Source: Flexamia atlantica
Lineage: Eukaryota; Arthropoda; Insecta; Hemiptera; Cicadellidae
Assembly (NCBI GenBank): GCA_035578135.1
Contig: JAQJVK010000002.1
Span: 20,852,977 to 20,916,976, forward strand
Direction: 5' to 3'
DNA length: 64,000 nucleotides
The position numbers and the translations under genes were made by a program. Below, piece after piece: positions 1 through 10,395 of the stretch (within the stretch, counting starts at the first letter, position 1; every line of letters starts with the position of its first letter). A model generated the notes under the pieces. It was not told the DNA's origin and searched no databases. It worked only from the letters and a program-made list of their open reading frames with translations.

Positions 1-1
1 C

Positions 2-187
2 GGGAGGCTTTGCTGCACTTTTGACATCCGCTGCTCTGCTGCTAGCCAACAGCCGAGAGGAGCTACTGCCCCGTCTCCGGCCCCACCGCAGCCCGAGTCA
101 TCGCAAACACTGCTTCACACGACTGTTACCCACGACCCTTCTAGTGTTAGTGACTCTCGTCCTGCCCGTTCGACCACTCGAGGCTAA
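2..187 (+). CDS. Possible C-terminal exon of an upstream gene
   Basis: Reading from base 2, an open frame of 61 codons runs to a TAA at 185-187. The translation is rich in Ser, Thr, Pro and Ala and ends in Ser-Thr-Thr-Arg-Gly, as in a disordered C-terminal tail. The segment is much more GC-rich than the DNA that follows, where composition drops sharply as in a 3' UTR. A second frame (21-266) also starts with Met and is equally open, so the frame choice is uncertain. No domain is recognisable and no splice acceptor is visible, because the window begins inside the segment. It could also be non-coding GC-rich DNA. Confidence 0.35.
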   Translation, partial: GRLCCTFDIRCSAASQQPRGATAPSPAPPQPESSQTLLHTTVTHDPSSVSDSRPARSTTRG

Positions 188-3100
188 CATAGTTCCTTAC
201 GTGTGTTTTTGTGCATTTTTACCGGATGATTTACAGGATTTCTATGTATTTTCATCTGCATTGTGAAATACGCTTTGCGTTACCTTGCGAGAATGGAGGC
301 CTTGAAAACTATTTTGTTTTCTAGTATTTATTTGTACGTATTTCTGGATTCGCCAGAAACCGATGTATAACGTTACCCGACGAGCGAAGCTGTCATGGCA
401 TTTTTATTTGTAAACTGTGAATACCGTTAGAAGTACCTTAGCTCTCGGTCTGAGGGGCTTTACCTGTGTACGTATTTAGGTATAGCTTAAGATTGACACT
501 CTTGCCTACATCTGGTGCCAGTTTTAGCTCGCTTTCAATACTTTTTTATACTTTGATAAGTGTGTAAATATTATATACACGAGCTGTATTTTGTAAAAAT
601 GCTTCATATATATTTTAGTACTTATTATTTATATTTTAACTTCGATTATGTTTTGCGAAATTTTATATTTTTTTATAATTATTTATTTATTGTTGAAATT
701 TTGTTGTGTCGCTTTGTATTTATGTGTAAGTTTCGGTATTTTTTAAGTTGTGTATTTATGTGTAAAGTAGTATTTAGAAGAAGTAATAGGTGTAAATATA
801 TATCTTAATAATATTTAATATCTGTTCATAGAATTTGAAACTGTGGCAATAATATCATGAATTTCCTTCAGATTTGCCTTCAGATTCAAAATCACTTCAT
901 GCTTCCGTCAAAAATACTCTAAAAAGTAGGGCCTTAAATTTCTAACAGGGGATTTTTTTTTATTTTGGACAGCAATGTACAACATAAGACTCTTGGTAGT
1001 TCTTATTTATTATTGGAGAAAGGATCTGAATTTCAAGGAATTTGAATTAGAAGTAAATATGCCAATAACATAATATGTCCCCTGGTATGTTCAGTCACTT
1101 ATATATCATATACACGTGACCTAAATAAAATTATGATTTTCCTTCGAATAACTCTTTTCGTTATAATTTATTATCAAAAACTGTATTATTAGTGGATGCT
1201 CAACCAACATGTGGGTGTACTTTATTGGTTTCATGCCCTATTAACATAAATATATAAGTCATCAAACTAAAACAACTTAAATTGTTTTCTTTATTGAAGA
1301 ATAAAACTGGTTTATTACAGTACCTACCATAAAACAAGAACTATAGTTTCCTGAAAGATTTCCAAAACCATGGTTTCTCATAACTATTTAATAACTGTTA
1401 TTAATCGCAACGATATATAATGACAATCATTCGCCAAAGTTGACAAAAATTGGATCAGATGTAAGCAAGAATTTCCTATCCTTGTATAGAATATTTTATA
1501 TTTAGAGTATAAATGCAATAAATTTCTTAAAAGTAAATAGTTTGCATTGCATAGGGAAATAAACATGTACATTCCTTTTTAGGAAATAGCTTGAGGCATT
1601 CGGACTTATGGTAACGCACACAGTCTTTTCTTCATTGTGTTCTCTTAACGTTAGATGTAAAATAAAATATTAATATATAACTACAACAGAGGTAATATAA
1701 ATAACAAAATCAATACTTTCAATCTTCATCATCCATTCATTACATTTTGCATTGATCAGGCCTTTAATTTTCAATTTTTTCCCCTTCTTCCCAATGGGAC
1801 GCACTATTAAATAAAATTATTAACAGCTTTCAACTGGTCATAATCAGTTTAATTATTGATTTCAAAGTTCTTCATAACTTTTGTTCTATGTTGCATGTAA
1901 AATGGCTCTAAGGGTGAAAATTAAAATTATATTACAGACTAGGAAGCGTTTAGTATATTTTCAATAAAAATTCATATAGAAAGCACTTGGGATTTTTTTT
2001 ATTGATTCACAACATATATGTTACTTTATATTAAGGTAAGAAAACCTGATCCAGATTTATTTGAATTACTTAAATGGGAGAAAAAATATATTTGTTTTAA
2101 TAGCTACGCTGTTTTATGATACTTTGAATGCCTTTTAGTCAATTTTCAAATAAAAAAAAGTATATTTGTAACTAACATAGTAATTCAGTTGTTTCATATT
2201 AATCACTGTTTATTTCTTTTCTTCAACTAAAATTGGAGTTTGCTTATTAAGTGTTAAACACATTTAAAAAATGTTCAAATTGACTTTCGCTAGTCATATC
2301 AGGAAAAATGTGTGATGCTAAGTCATAGTAACCGATTTGAGTGCCAAAGGGCAGGAACTGACATGGTGGAAGGACATGCATTTCGTAACCAGTTACGGAT
2401 GTGCAGCGTTCTTCGTTGTATTTAAGTCAATAATAATAAGAGACTGATGAATTGTGTAAAAAGGTAAATAATATGTATGTCACTATAAATATATAATATA
2501 TCTAGGATTTGTGTACATTGAAGAAAAAAATTCATTCATAAAAATTGATTTAGTAGGAAAATTAAGCAATAATTTATTTTAGCTTGTTTTACAATTTTCT
2601 CTACTTTTGTAACCAAAGTGCATTCTCAAAAAGTGAGAGAATGCTCATAATAATATTACCTGACACCTGTTGCAAAAAACATTTTTTTGTTGAAAATTCA
2701 ATAGTAGATTTTTGTTTGTATGAGCTTGCTTTGCAACAAAATTAATATAAAAATTCTTAAGTAGTCCTAAACATGGTCTAAAAGCCATATACTACTGTAA
2801 TTTTATTTGACAAACATTCTAACATAAAAAATATTTAAAATGAAAATTCTTAAAATTAAAAACATCCTGTATAAACTTTGTTTGGAAATAGTTATATACA
2901 TTTTGATCTTAAAAACAAATAATGATTATTATTAATCAAGCTTTTTTTAGATTTTATTTATGATAATGAACATTTGTTGTTATTATTGGAGACGTTTTGC
3001 TAATAAATCAGTGAACTGAATTATTTACAGCTCCAAGGAAACACATTGAATTGTCGTCTCATTTATACTGAGTTCTGAAACGGTATAGTACTAATAGGAA

Positions 3101-3331
3101 ACAAATTGATAGAGGAATAATATCCATCTTGAATTATTTACACTGCAAAAGATTGTCCTTGGAAATGTTCTTTGTGTGATAATACAGAACAGAACAGATC
3201 CCAGCTGTGGTTGCTCACTAAAAAACTATTTAAATCCATGTCTCTAGATTTTTTTACTCAATAATTTTCTTCCAACCTGCATAAATGGTTTAATTATTTG
3301 GTTAAGTTTAAAACATTTAACCATCTCGTTG
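188..3331. other. AT-rich gene-free stretch, possible 3' UTR at its start
   Basis: Very AT-rich DNA without a convincing coding frame. The first several hundred bases could be the 3' UTR of the exon that ends at 187. AATAAA-type signals occur near 1,122 and 1,301, but none is clearly a cleavage site. The short frames at 560-808 and 1,384-1,572 are low-complexity Phe/Tyr/Leu-rich translations of AT-rich DNA. I see no recognisable repeat boundary here. Confidence 0.4.
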
Positions 3332-3339
3332 ATTGTACA

Positions 3340-4386
3340 CAGACCCGGCGACAGGATTTTCGGGCCCCTGTGCAATCTATAACCTCGGGCCCTGAGACCT
3401 GGCGACCTTTTTTACCTGTTTTTTATGCTTTTGGGCCTTTTTTAGCCGTTTCGGGCCCATTTTAGCGAATTTCCTTAGAAATAAGCTATTACCGTCGTTT
3501 TTACAGAATGGACAAAAATATCCGTTCTGGGTAACTTCAGCAATCATATTTATTTTTATATCAATTAATAGCTTTTTAAGTCTACTTTCTGGATATCAAG
3601 TGAGTTTAACGCGGAAATGCATTTTTACCTCCAAAAATTACAATTTGTTTCAAAATTTAACATGGGCTTATATGGTGAATAGAATTTTCATTTTTGAGTG
3701 TCTGTTAGCACGATAACTCTCGTAAAAATCGTCCGATGGTGACAAAATTTTGTACACACATGTAAAACTAGGTTCTCTTGGATGAGTTTGTAAACCGGCT
3801 AGATCGACACATCCAAAGTGGGATAAAGGCTACTTTTACCCCCAAAAAAATGGGTTTTTTTGTTTTTTCAAATTGAAAAATTAAAGTAATCAAATTGTTG
3901 TAACCATTGGATTCAGCTAGAAAAAAAACCAACAATTTGGTACATGAGTCATTGCTTTAAGTCCACTGGTCTCCAACGTTTTTTTGCCATCTTTTTTAGT
4001 ATCAGGGCAGCAGAATTTTGTCCAACAAACCCTGCGGAGTTTTCCACGAGTTTATCAAAAGTACTTTTAGTAGGATTTTGTATTTGTATGAAAAAAATGA
4101 CAATGTTGCCTATTTATTTAAAAGAATTTTTTTTAATTAATTAAACTTATTTATTAGTATTTTTGACAATGACTATGCAAAACAAACTATTGCATTTTAT
4201 TTTAATACATGAATTTATCACTTTTTATATGTTTTTTTTATAATAATTGATTAGTTATTGTTTTTTATTGGAAATTCGCTGAGTACACAGGTTAGCTGCG
4301 ACGGGGGTATTTGGTGTTTCCGGGCCCCCTGTGAGCCCGGGCCCCTATGCATTTGCCCCCCCTGCCCTTCCCTGTCGCCGGCCCTG
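3340..4386. mobile_element. Non-autonomous hAT element with 8-bp target duplication
   Basis: The element begins CAGACCCGGCGACAGG and ends with the inverted counterpart CCTGTCGCCGGCCCTG, so the 16-bp terminal inverted repeats differ at two positions. It is flanked on both sides by the same 8-mer, ATTGTACA (3332-3339 and 4387-4394). An 8-bp duplication with CAGGGCCGG-like ends is the hallmark of the hAT superfamily. The 1,047-bp body has no transposase frame. Most of its interior matches the R1 repeat family seen near 55, 60 and 63 kb, so R1 either inserted here or was captured. Confidence 0.85.
3466..4316 (+). repeat. R1 repeat family, copy A (inside the hAT element)
   Basis: The R1 start AGCGAATTTCC, the 'GTGTCTGTTAGCACGATA' block (near 3,700) and the end GACGGGGGTATTTGG are recognisable in the same order as in the copies at 60,295 and 62,994. 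This copy is the most diverged and has lost the 5' palindrome CCCTATAGGG. No coding frame is present. Confidence 0.65.
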
Positions 4387-4394
4387 ATTGTACA

Positions 4395-6379
4395 TGAAGA
4401 AACTGTTTGAAAAATGCTATCTTCAAAACAAAGCAAATCCTAACAAGATTAGAAGTCTGGATAAAAATGAACATGTTTCAAACACGAGCTTAAAATTATC
4501 AAATTGTTTTCCTGTCCTGGAAGATAGAAGTAAGCGTTTAAATAGTAATAATAATTAATTATTATCATTATTTTCTTGTTCTTTCAACAAATTAACTTAA
4601 CTTTATGTATATTAAATATTACAAAATGTTATCACATTTCATCTTAAGTTTTGAATTACTTAAGAATTACATAAAATAAAACTTTATTGAAATACCTGCA
4701 CTAATCTAAAGCTGAAATGCAATACCAATGATTCATATTGATGGTATTGTAGTTCATAAGACATAAATATTGTAAAAGTACATATTAACATTTCCTTTAT
4801 CAAGCTTATTTTACGTATGAATTCTACTTTTCATGTAAAGCGGGAATAACCACTAAAACACCTGCCATATGTTCATATCTTGATGGTTCCATTACATTGA
4901 GATGCATCGTCTTTTTTCAGTACCCACAGCAGTTTTTTTAGCCAATCGGTAAACCTCAACAAAATTCTCAGCTCGACTTCATGTGCTTTGGCACACATAG
5001 TAATAAGAATATATGGACCGTAAAATAAATTATTAACAAAATCATGTAGACTGTACAATAAATTATGTTTTCAGGTCAATTTTTTAGGGCTTTGTTTGAA
5101 TGTTAAAGTAAATATTCAAGATATTTTAACAATTAAATAGGGGAAGGTGGAATTTAACCTGTATTTTTTAACTGAAGCATAACAAAACTATGTTGAAGAC
5201 TAACTTTTTCATACAAATTTTATATTTATTTTTATTGGAAATAAAACCACCGTGATTCATGGAATTACTTAAGAAAAACTATGAAATATACGAAAAATGT
5301 TTAAGATGAAATTTCATAAGTATACCAAGAAAGGTGACAAATTTTCAGTAAAACTGAATTTTGTGTTTCAATAAGGAAGAAAATAATCTTTACATAAAAA
5401 ATTCAAAAGTATATATATTTGTGGTGTAGGCTAGTTAACATTTTTTTCACTGTACAGCAAAATCAAACTACTTAACATTATTATAATAGAATAATTGGAT
5501 ATGTTTCACATTCTCTAATTACAAGGTTTGAAGTGGAAATTATTTAATAATACAGTAATTACTCTCCCAATAAAAACTTCCTTTACAATGATTATCCCTC
5601 AACAATAAAATTGTCGTTTCCTATTATTAGAATGTTCATTGCTAATTTATATTAAAAATTTATCTTATTTTAATAAATTGATTTTAAAAAATATTGAAAA
5701 CATACCTAGTTGAACCAAGACGAGAACGAATGTCTGCTAGGACGGTTTTGTGTGTTTCTCTGTGGAACAAGAGTCACATTGAGCCATGTTGTGACTATGT
5801 ACAGTGGGAATATGTACAGTGCTATCACTAATTGTTTTGATTCTATTTAAATTGAAGGCACATAACTGAAAATAAAGAGTTTCCAGTATTTTTTATAATT
5901 TAAGTAGTATCGTCTAGTCATCTGTTAATTTGATATAAACGTATATATATTATATTATATATATAAATAAATAAGCTCGGCCTGATACCTCATATATCAT
6001 AAATATCATGAAGTACATATTTATGCAAATTTCAGTTATCTAATAGGCAAATAGAAATAAATTGTTATTAATAAATAGATTGAACTTGTTTTAGTGTGTT
6101 TATTTTTTGTGCTAATAAAAAGAAAACAATGTTGACATTTGGTATCTATGAATTAATATTATTTTGTCCTTAATGAGTTTCATCTTATTCATAAGTATAT
6201 CAAGATGTTGAAACATTTTCCCAATCGGAATCAAAATATCCAAATATGAGGCACCTAATATCCTAGTTAACTAATATCCCCCAGTTAACTTTTTTGGGAA
6301 AAGCACAAGTCACAAGCAAGTCTGTGTACAGAAACAAAAATACTATGCGTAAAATATGTGTAATATTTTAGTGATAATG
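4395..6379. other. AT-rich gene-free stretch
   Basis: AT-rich DNA with only short chance frames. A TA-rich run lies near 5,940-5,970. Nothing here was recognised as a gene, RNA or bounded element. Confidence 0.5.
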
Positions 6380-6655
6380 ATAGGGAGAGAGGGAAGGAGG
6401 GGAAAATGTCCTAAGGGCAAGGAAGGAGGGAAAAAGTTTTGAAGGGGAGTTTAAGTCTCAAAATAATAACTAGGCACATAAATGTTAGGTGTTATTATTT
6501 CAGACCTAAAAGGTAGGAAAGGAGGGAAGAGAGATGGTAAGAAGAGGATGAAAGAGAAAAGGAGTGAAAAGTAGAAAGAAGGTCGAAAGGAAGGAAGTAC
6601 ATAAAGAGTAAGGGAAGGAATCAATGGAGGGAGTGAGGGAGAGAACTGTAGTAAG
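6380..6655 (+). repeat. GA-rich low-complexity tract
   Basis: About 275 bases consist mainly of irregular GGGA, GGAA and AAGG words on the plus strand, with a pyrimidine-rich complement. It is not an exact tandem repeat. Polypurine tracts of this kind are common simple-sequence DNA. Confidence 0.7.
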
Positions 6656-6849
6656 GGGTGTATGGGATAAACTGATTTGATGACTGAATTTTTACCGTCC
6701 TCTGAATCAATAACCAGCTCAGTGTTAAATAAATGAACATGGAATCTTAATATTATGCAATACTAATTACTAAAAACCATGTCATAAATATGTGCCAGTG
6801 GCGAGGCAAAATAATTAGTCAAATATTGAGTCTTTTTCTTTTGCTTTTG

Positions 6850-7005
6850 GTTCCCATTTGGTTCTATTATATGTTTACCTGGAAAATGTGTACTATATGA
6901 AATGTATTGTGAAACGCATTGGTGTATGCAAAGTTCAAAATTAGCTATCCCTATTTCTTGATTTAAAAATTGGTCGAATTTTCGACCACTGGCGATCTCT
7001 AGTTA
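6850..7005 (+). repeat. Repeat end shared with 35,340-35,481
   Basis: The segment ends TTCGACCACTGGCGATCTCT followed by AGTTAT, identical to 35,459-35,481. The preceding 130 bases also align, including 'ATATGAAATGTATT' and the paired 'AAAAATTGGT' block. Two diverged copies of one interspersed repeat sharing a 3' boundary is the simplest reading. Confidence 0.6.
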
Positions 7006-7059
7006 TACATTATTACTTAAATAAATGGCGACCTACCTCAGATAGGTATTTAAAGGCAA

Positions 7060-7375
7060 GTATGAATGACAGCTGAGTGTAGGATGATTGTGGCGCAATC
7101 TTGCAGTCTTGTTACGGCCGACATGTTCCTTAGACAGGGATTGCTGATTTATAGCCCAACAGTCAATGGCAACTAGGGGACCTACAATTTAACATGGGAT
7201 CCAAACCGCAATTTCACCAACTTCACTTACAAACTGGTCTCATTATGAGGATTAGACTGGCGGACGTCAGTCCCCACCAGGGAAAACCATATCCAAAAGC
7301 CATCACTTATAACTACCCACAATTCGTGGCCTCTAAGTAGCTAGATTACAGGACACGCCACCTTCCCAGTCTTAA
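7060..7375 (-). repeat. Candidate SINE-like element, unclassified
   Basis: A moderately GC-rich block without a coding frame stands out from the AT-rich surroundings. It includes a phrase near 7,175-7,215 (AACTAGGGGACCTACAATTT, then GGGATCCAAACC). It resembles short non-coding retroposons in texture, but no clear A or B box, tail or target duplication was found. Confidence 0.25.
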
Positions 7376-7710
7376 ATGTTTTAAATGTTTCATGACAATA
7401 GTTGTAAACAAATCTGTTACAATGACATAATCAAAGTAAAAAGTAATACTAGCAATAAAAGCTTAGCCAATTTGCAACCGTTATACATGTAACAAAACAT
7501 TAAGTCTTCCTTTTTTAAATACAAAAGACAGGTTGGTCAAGTTTTTTCTCTTACACTTTGCCAGACCAAAAAGGATAACCAATGTGTGTGGGAGTGATGT
7601 TTCAAGCAAAGCAAGCGGTGAGCTGCTACAGTCAGGTTTGGGTTTTGGCCAGGCTGCTGCTATTGTTCTAACAGCTGGCCCACTGAGCATTAATCCACTT
7701 CACCTCCAGC

Positions 7711-8446
7711 CAGGGCTGTATTTCCCAGTAAGCCCGGGCCTAGGTGCACAAGCTGCCTGGGGGCACACTTCCAAGCTAAAATAAAAACTTTTTTAAACAC
7801 TGAGGCGTTTAGTTTTTATGCCAAGTTCCGGCGCAAAGCCCATGAGGGTCATGGGGAGGAATTGATGTCAAGCTCAATTGAAACAAGCTAAAACAAGGGA
7901 AAGGGCACCGCCAAAGCTGATGGCGCAATGTCCACAGCGGCGCCCATGGAGCCCTTTCAAATGGTTCAAAGTGGCAACTGTGTGTTTTGGTGGAGTTTGC
8001 CGTCACTCGTGGAACCTTAACAAAGTGTTCAAATAGGAAAATATTTATTTTGACAGCGTTTGTATGCGCTTGGAAAGCATTTTAAAATTGCTCAAAGAGC
8101 AAAACATGTTTTGGTAGCGTTTTCTACCGCTCGAGGAGCTTTTTTAAATTGATCAAAGTGAAAACCGGGTGTTTTGACACCATTTACCAGATCGTTAACA
8201 ATAATCGTTTTCAAAATGTTCAAAGTGCAATAGGTGTGTTTTGTTGGCAAATTGTTGGCGTCCGGCAGCCTTTTAGAATTATAAAAAAATTTAGTGTACG
8301 TATTGGTTTTCCTGACAAGTACCCTAACATATAACATTATTCTTTAATTAGGGAGGATTTACAGACTATCACTCTCGAAGCGTAAGGGTGCAAAAGTATA
8401 TTAGGCCTAGGGGCGCCCAAATGTTAAATCCGGCCTGGAGATTCTT
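7711..8446. mobile_element. Decayed hAT-like element
   Basis: The left end reads CAGGGCTGTATTTCCCAGTA with GCCCGGGCCTAGG just inside. The right end reads GCCTAGGGGCGCC and then AAATCCGGCCTG. These are imperfect inverted counterparts of the type found on hAT elements that begin CAGGGC. No matching 8-bp flanking duplication survives. The interior is non-coding and contains a degenerate minisatellite (7,960-8,285). Confidence 0.5.
7960..8285 (+). repeat. Degenerate minisatellite, about 65-bp units
   Basis: About five diverged units repeat the pattern GTGTTTTGGT (or a variant), then GCGTTT, a CTCG-like word, GAGCTTTT, and a TCAAAGTG (or TCAAAGAG) end. TCAAAGTG-like words occur near 7,965, 8,025, 8,090, 8,153 and 8,218. 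The spacing is about 62-65 bases. The units lie inside the hAT-like element. Confidence 0.6.
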
Positions 8447-8890
8447 TACCTAAAAAAAAAACCTCAACTACCCATCGCCAAGGCCAATAAGCCTGTGCAG
8501 CGATCTAAAGAGAGCAAGGTACCGTAGCGGCAATAGTCACATGGACCAATAGTCATGGGCCAACCAGAGGCTGACCGTTCATGATGGAACATGATTCGCC
8601 GCTGGGATCGAAGCTCTGAGCTACAGCCTCTGAGATATAATGAAAATATTGGTTACAGCACTGTTTTTGTCACAGTTCAATTTTCACAATATCATATTGA
8701 CTGGTTTTGGTTTAAGGAAACCATTTTAAAAATGCAGCACATTCGGGTGTTCCAATCATTGACAAAATAACACATGTCAGTTGTCACATGTCTATGTTTT
8801 ACGTTATTTTTAATATTTTGAGATTGACTGGAAAATGGATGTTTTGCATTTTGAAAATATTTTCTTCAGTTTGAAACAAGCGTAATCCTA
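8447..8890. other. Gene-free stretch
   Basis: No coding frame. A GC-richer block at 8,455-8,635 is unlike the DNA on either side and may be part of another old repeat, but no ends were recognised. Confidence 0.35.
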
Positions 8891-8894
8891 CAAA

Positions 8895-9165
8895 AAAAAA
8901 AAAAGATCTGTCCAGCCCAGAAGTCCTGTGGGATGCGCATGCGCAGTGAAGATTTCCCCTACCGCGAGTCTCAGTACAGTCAGATTTCGAAATAACTCAT
9001 CTGTCAAAACATATGATTCTTTGTTTACAACAATATTTGTAATGTTGTCATAGGCCATGTGGGATTTTAAGTTGACTATACACAACCGATGAAGGAAAAA
9101 CTGTGGTGGGGGTATTCTCTATCTCTCTCGCACTTCCACCCCTACAAGACTTCCTGGCTGAAAAT
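8895..9165. mobile_element. MITE family M1, copy 1 (end decayed)
   Basis: The segment from AGATCTGTCCAGCCCAGAAG to GACTTCCTGGCTGAA matches 27,900-28,172 almost base for base over about 260 bases. The ends are inverted counterparts of each other. This copy is preceded by an A-run and has lost the outermost right-end bases. The DNA immediately to the right is the tail of a Penelope-like element. Confidence 0.75.
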
Positions 9166-9215
9166 ATATAAAGTGGTTTACAGACCTGCTTCTTGTAATC
9201 CTTATTGTCGCTAAA

Positions 9216-9261
9216 GGCAACTAGTTTCGACACCTATATGGTGTAATCTTCAAGGCCGTCC
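9216..9261 (-). ncRNA. Degenerate hammerhead ribozyme-like motif
   Basis: Read on the minus strand, the order is: GGC, a CUUGAAGA core (the canonical CUGANGA with one extra U), a 5-bp stem ACACC/GGUGU with an AUAUA loop, GAAA, a one-pair stem III C(UA)G, then UU and GCC. GGC and GCC can form stem I. This is the minimal type I layout reported for Penelope-like elements. The inserted U and the unpaired bases at the base of stem II suggest it no longer cleaves. Confidence 0.5.
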
Positions 9262-9466
9262 AAGGATGTGATGATTCACTTCATTTGAAGATCGTCGAAT
9301 TAATTGAGAAAACACGTAAGTACTGACGTACACGAACATCACGAACAAAAACATCGAAACACACAAAAACTACTTTAATTGAGGAACGGACACGCAACCC
9401 GGCACGAACGAGGAAGAAGTCTAGACTGCCCGGTCGGGTTTTAAGTTGCGTCGCTCTCAATCCTTA

Positions 9467-10206
9467 TCACCTGCAGGCTGCATTCATTTGTTCCCTCCCC
9501 TCCAGTTGTAATCTAATAGCTGTACCATAAATGAAATTCGATTGAAAAGACAATTTGTCATTTAAAACATTTTGTTGGTCTAACTTCACAGCCTTGTAAA
9601 TTTCAAATTCTTCGAAAGTATTTATTTGAAAACGGTCTTGAGACAGATGTAAAATATTCATGATTATGTAAAATATTGATATGGGAGTAACTGTGATTAT
9701 TTGCAACTATGTGTTCGGCAAACGTGGAGGTTTGTGCGGATATTGTTTTCTTGGGCATATGTTCATTGAAACGTTTTTTGAAAGAGCAGGATGTCTGGCC
9801 TATGTAGTACTTTGCACAGTCGCTGCAATTCAACTTATAAACACCTGTCTTTTCATGGACAGGTGTATTCGACTGAGGTTGTTCTTTCAGAAATGTTCCA
9901 AGTTTGTTGCTGGTTTTAAAAGAAACTGTGACGTTATTTTTGGCCATAATATTCTTATAAGTATGGCTGAGGAGAGAACCGTACTGTGTTGAGACATAAG
10001 TTTTCTGTACTTGATCGGTCGCAGGTTTTTTGTTTTTTTGCTTAAAAATCAGTTTATCAATGAGATTGCTATCAAAACCATTTGCCACTGCAATATACTT
10101 TATGACATTTACTTCCTCATTATAATCGTTGGTGTCCATAGGTACTGTGAGCAATCTGTTTACGAAACTATTATAAGCTGCGATTTTTTGGGAATATGGG
10201 TGGTGT
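9467..10206 (-). pseudogene. Penelope-like polyprotein C-terminus with GIY-YIG nuclease
   Basis: The minus-strand frame at 9,603-10,154 encodes the connector after the reverse transcriptase and then a GIY-YIG nuclease core. Visible hallmarks are Gly-Val-Tyr-Lys-Leu, a Cys-x-x-Cys pair (NCSDC), Tyr-Tyr-Ile-Gly-Gln-Thr and a downstream Arg-Phe-x-Glu-His. The pattern Tyr-Lys-Leu-x-Cys..Cys..Tyr-Ile-Gly-Gln-Thr is typical of the Penelope endonuclease. The C-terminal stretch continues in another frame (9,467-9,706), which contains Phe-Glu-Glu-Phe-Glu-Ile-Tyr-Lys, so a frameshift lies near 9,690. Upstream sequence up to about 10,206 still reads like the family (Asn-Ser-Phe-Val-Asn-Arg-Leu-Leu). The reverse transcriptase catalytic region is absent. 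Confidence 0.85.
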
Positions 10207-10395
10207 GAATTAACATCGATTGTTTGATCAGTACAAGTTGGTTGGTTTGATCAGTACAAGTTGATCAACCCCCCCCCTCATTAGAGTGGGGGTAGAATCA
10301 TTTTGCATTATACCTCATTCCTCAGTTATGTAAAAGGGAAAACACTAGGATAAGATCGTCTGCAACCATTAAAAAAAGCCAACAAAAAATATAAT

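Larger units (their letters stand above)
9166..10206 (-). mobile_element. Penelope-like element, 3' portion
   Basis: On the minus strand the segment encodes the end of a Penelope-like reverse transcriptase and its GIY-YIG endonuclease, then a non-coding tail with a hammerhead-like core (9,216-9,261). Penelope-like elements are known to join a reverse transcriptase to a C-terminal GIY-YIG nuclease and to carry hammerhead motifs in their terminal repeats. The copy is 5'-truncated near 10,206 and has at least one frameshift, so it is inactive. Confidence 0.85.
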
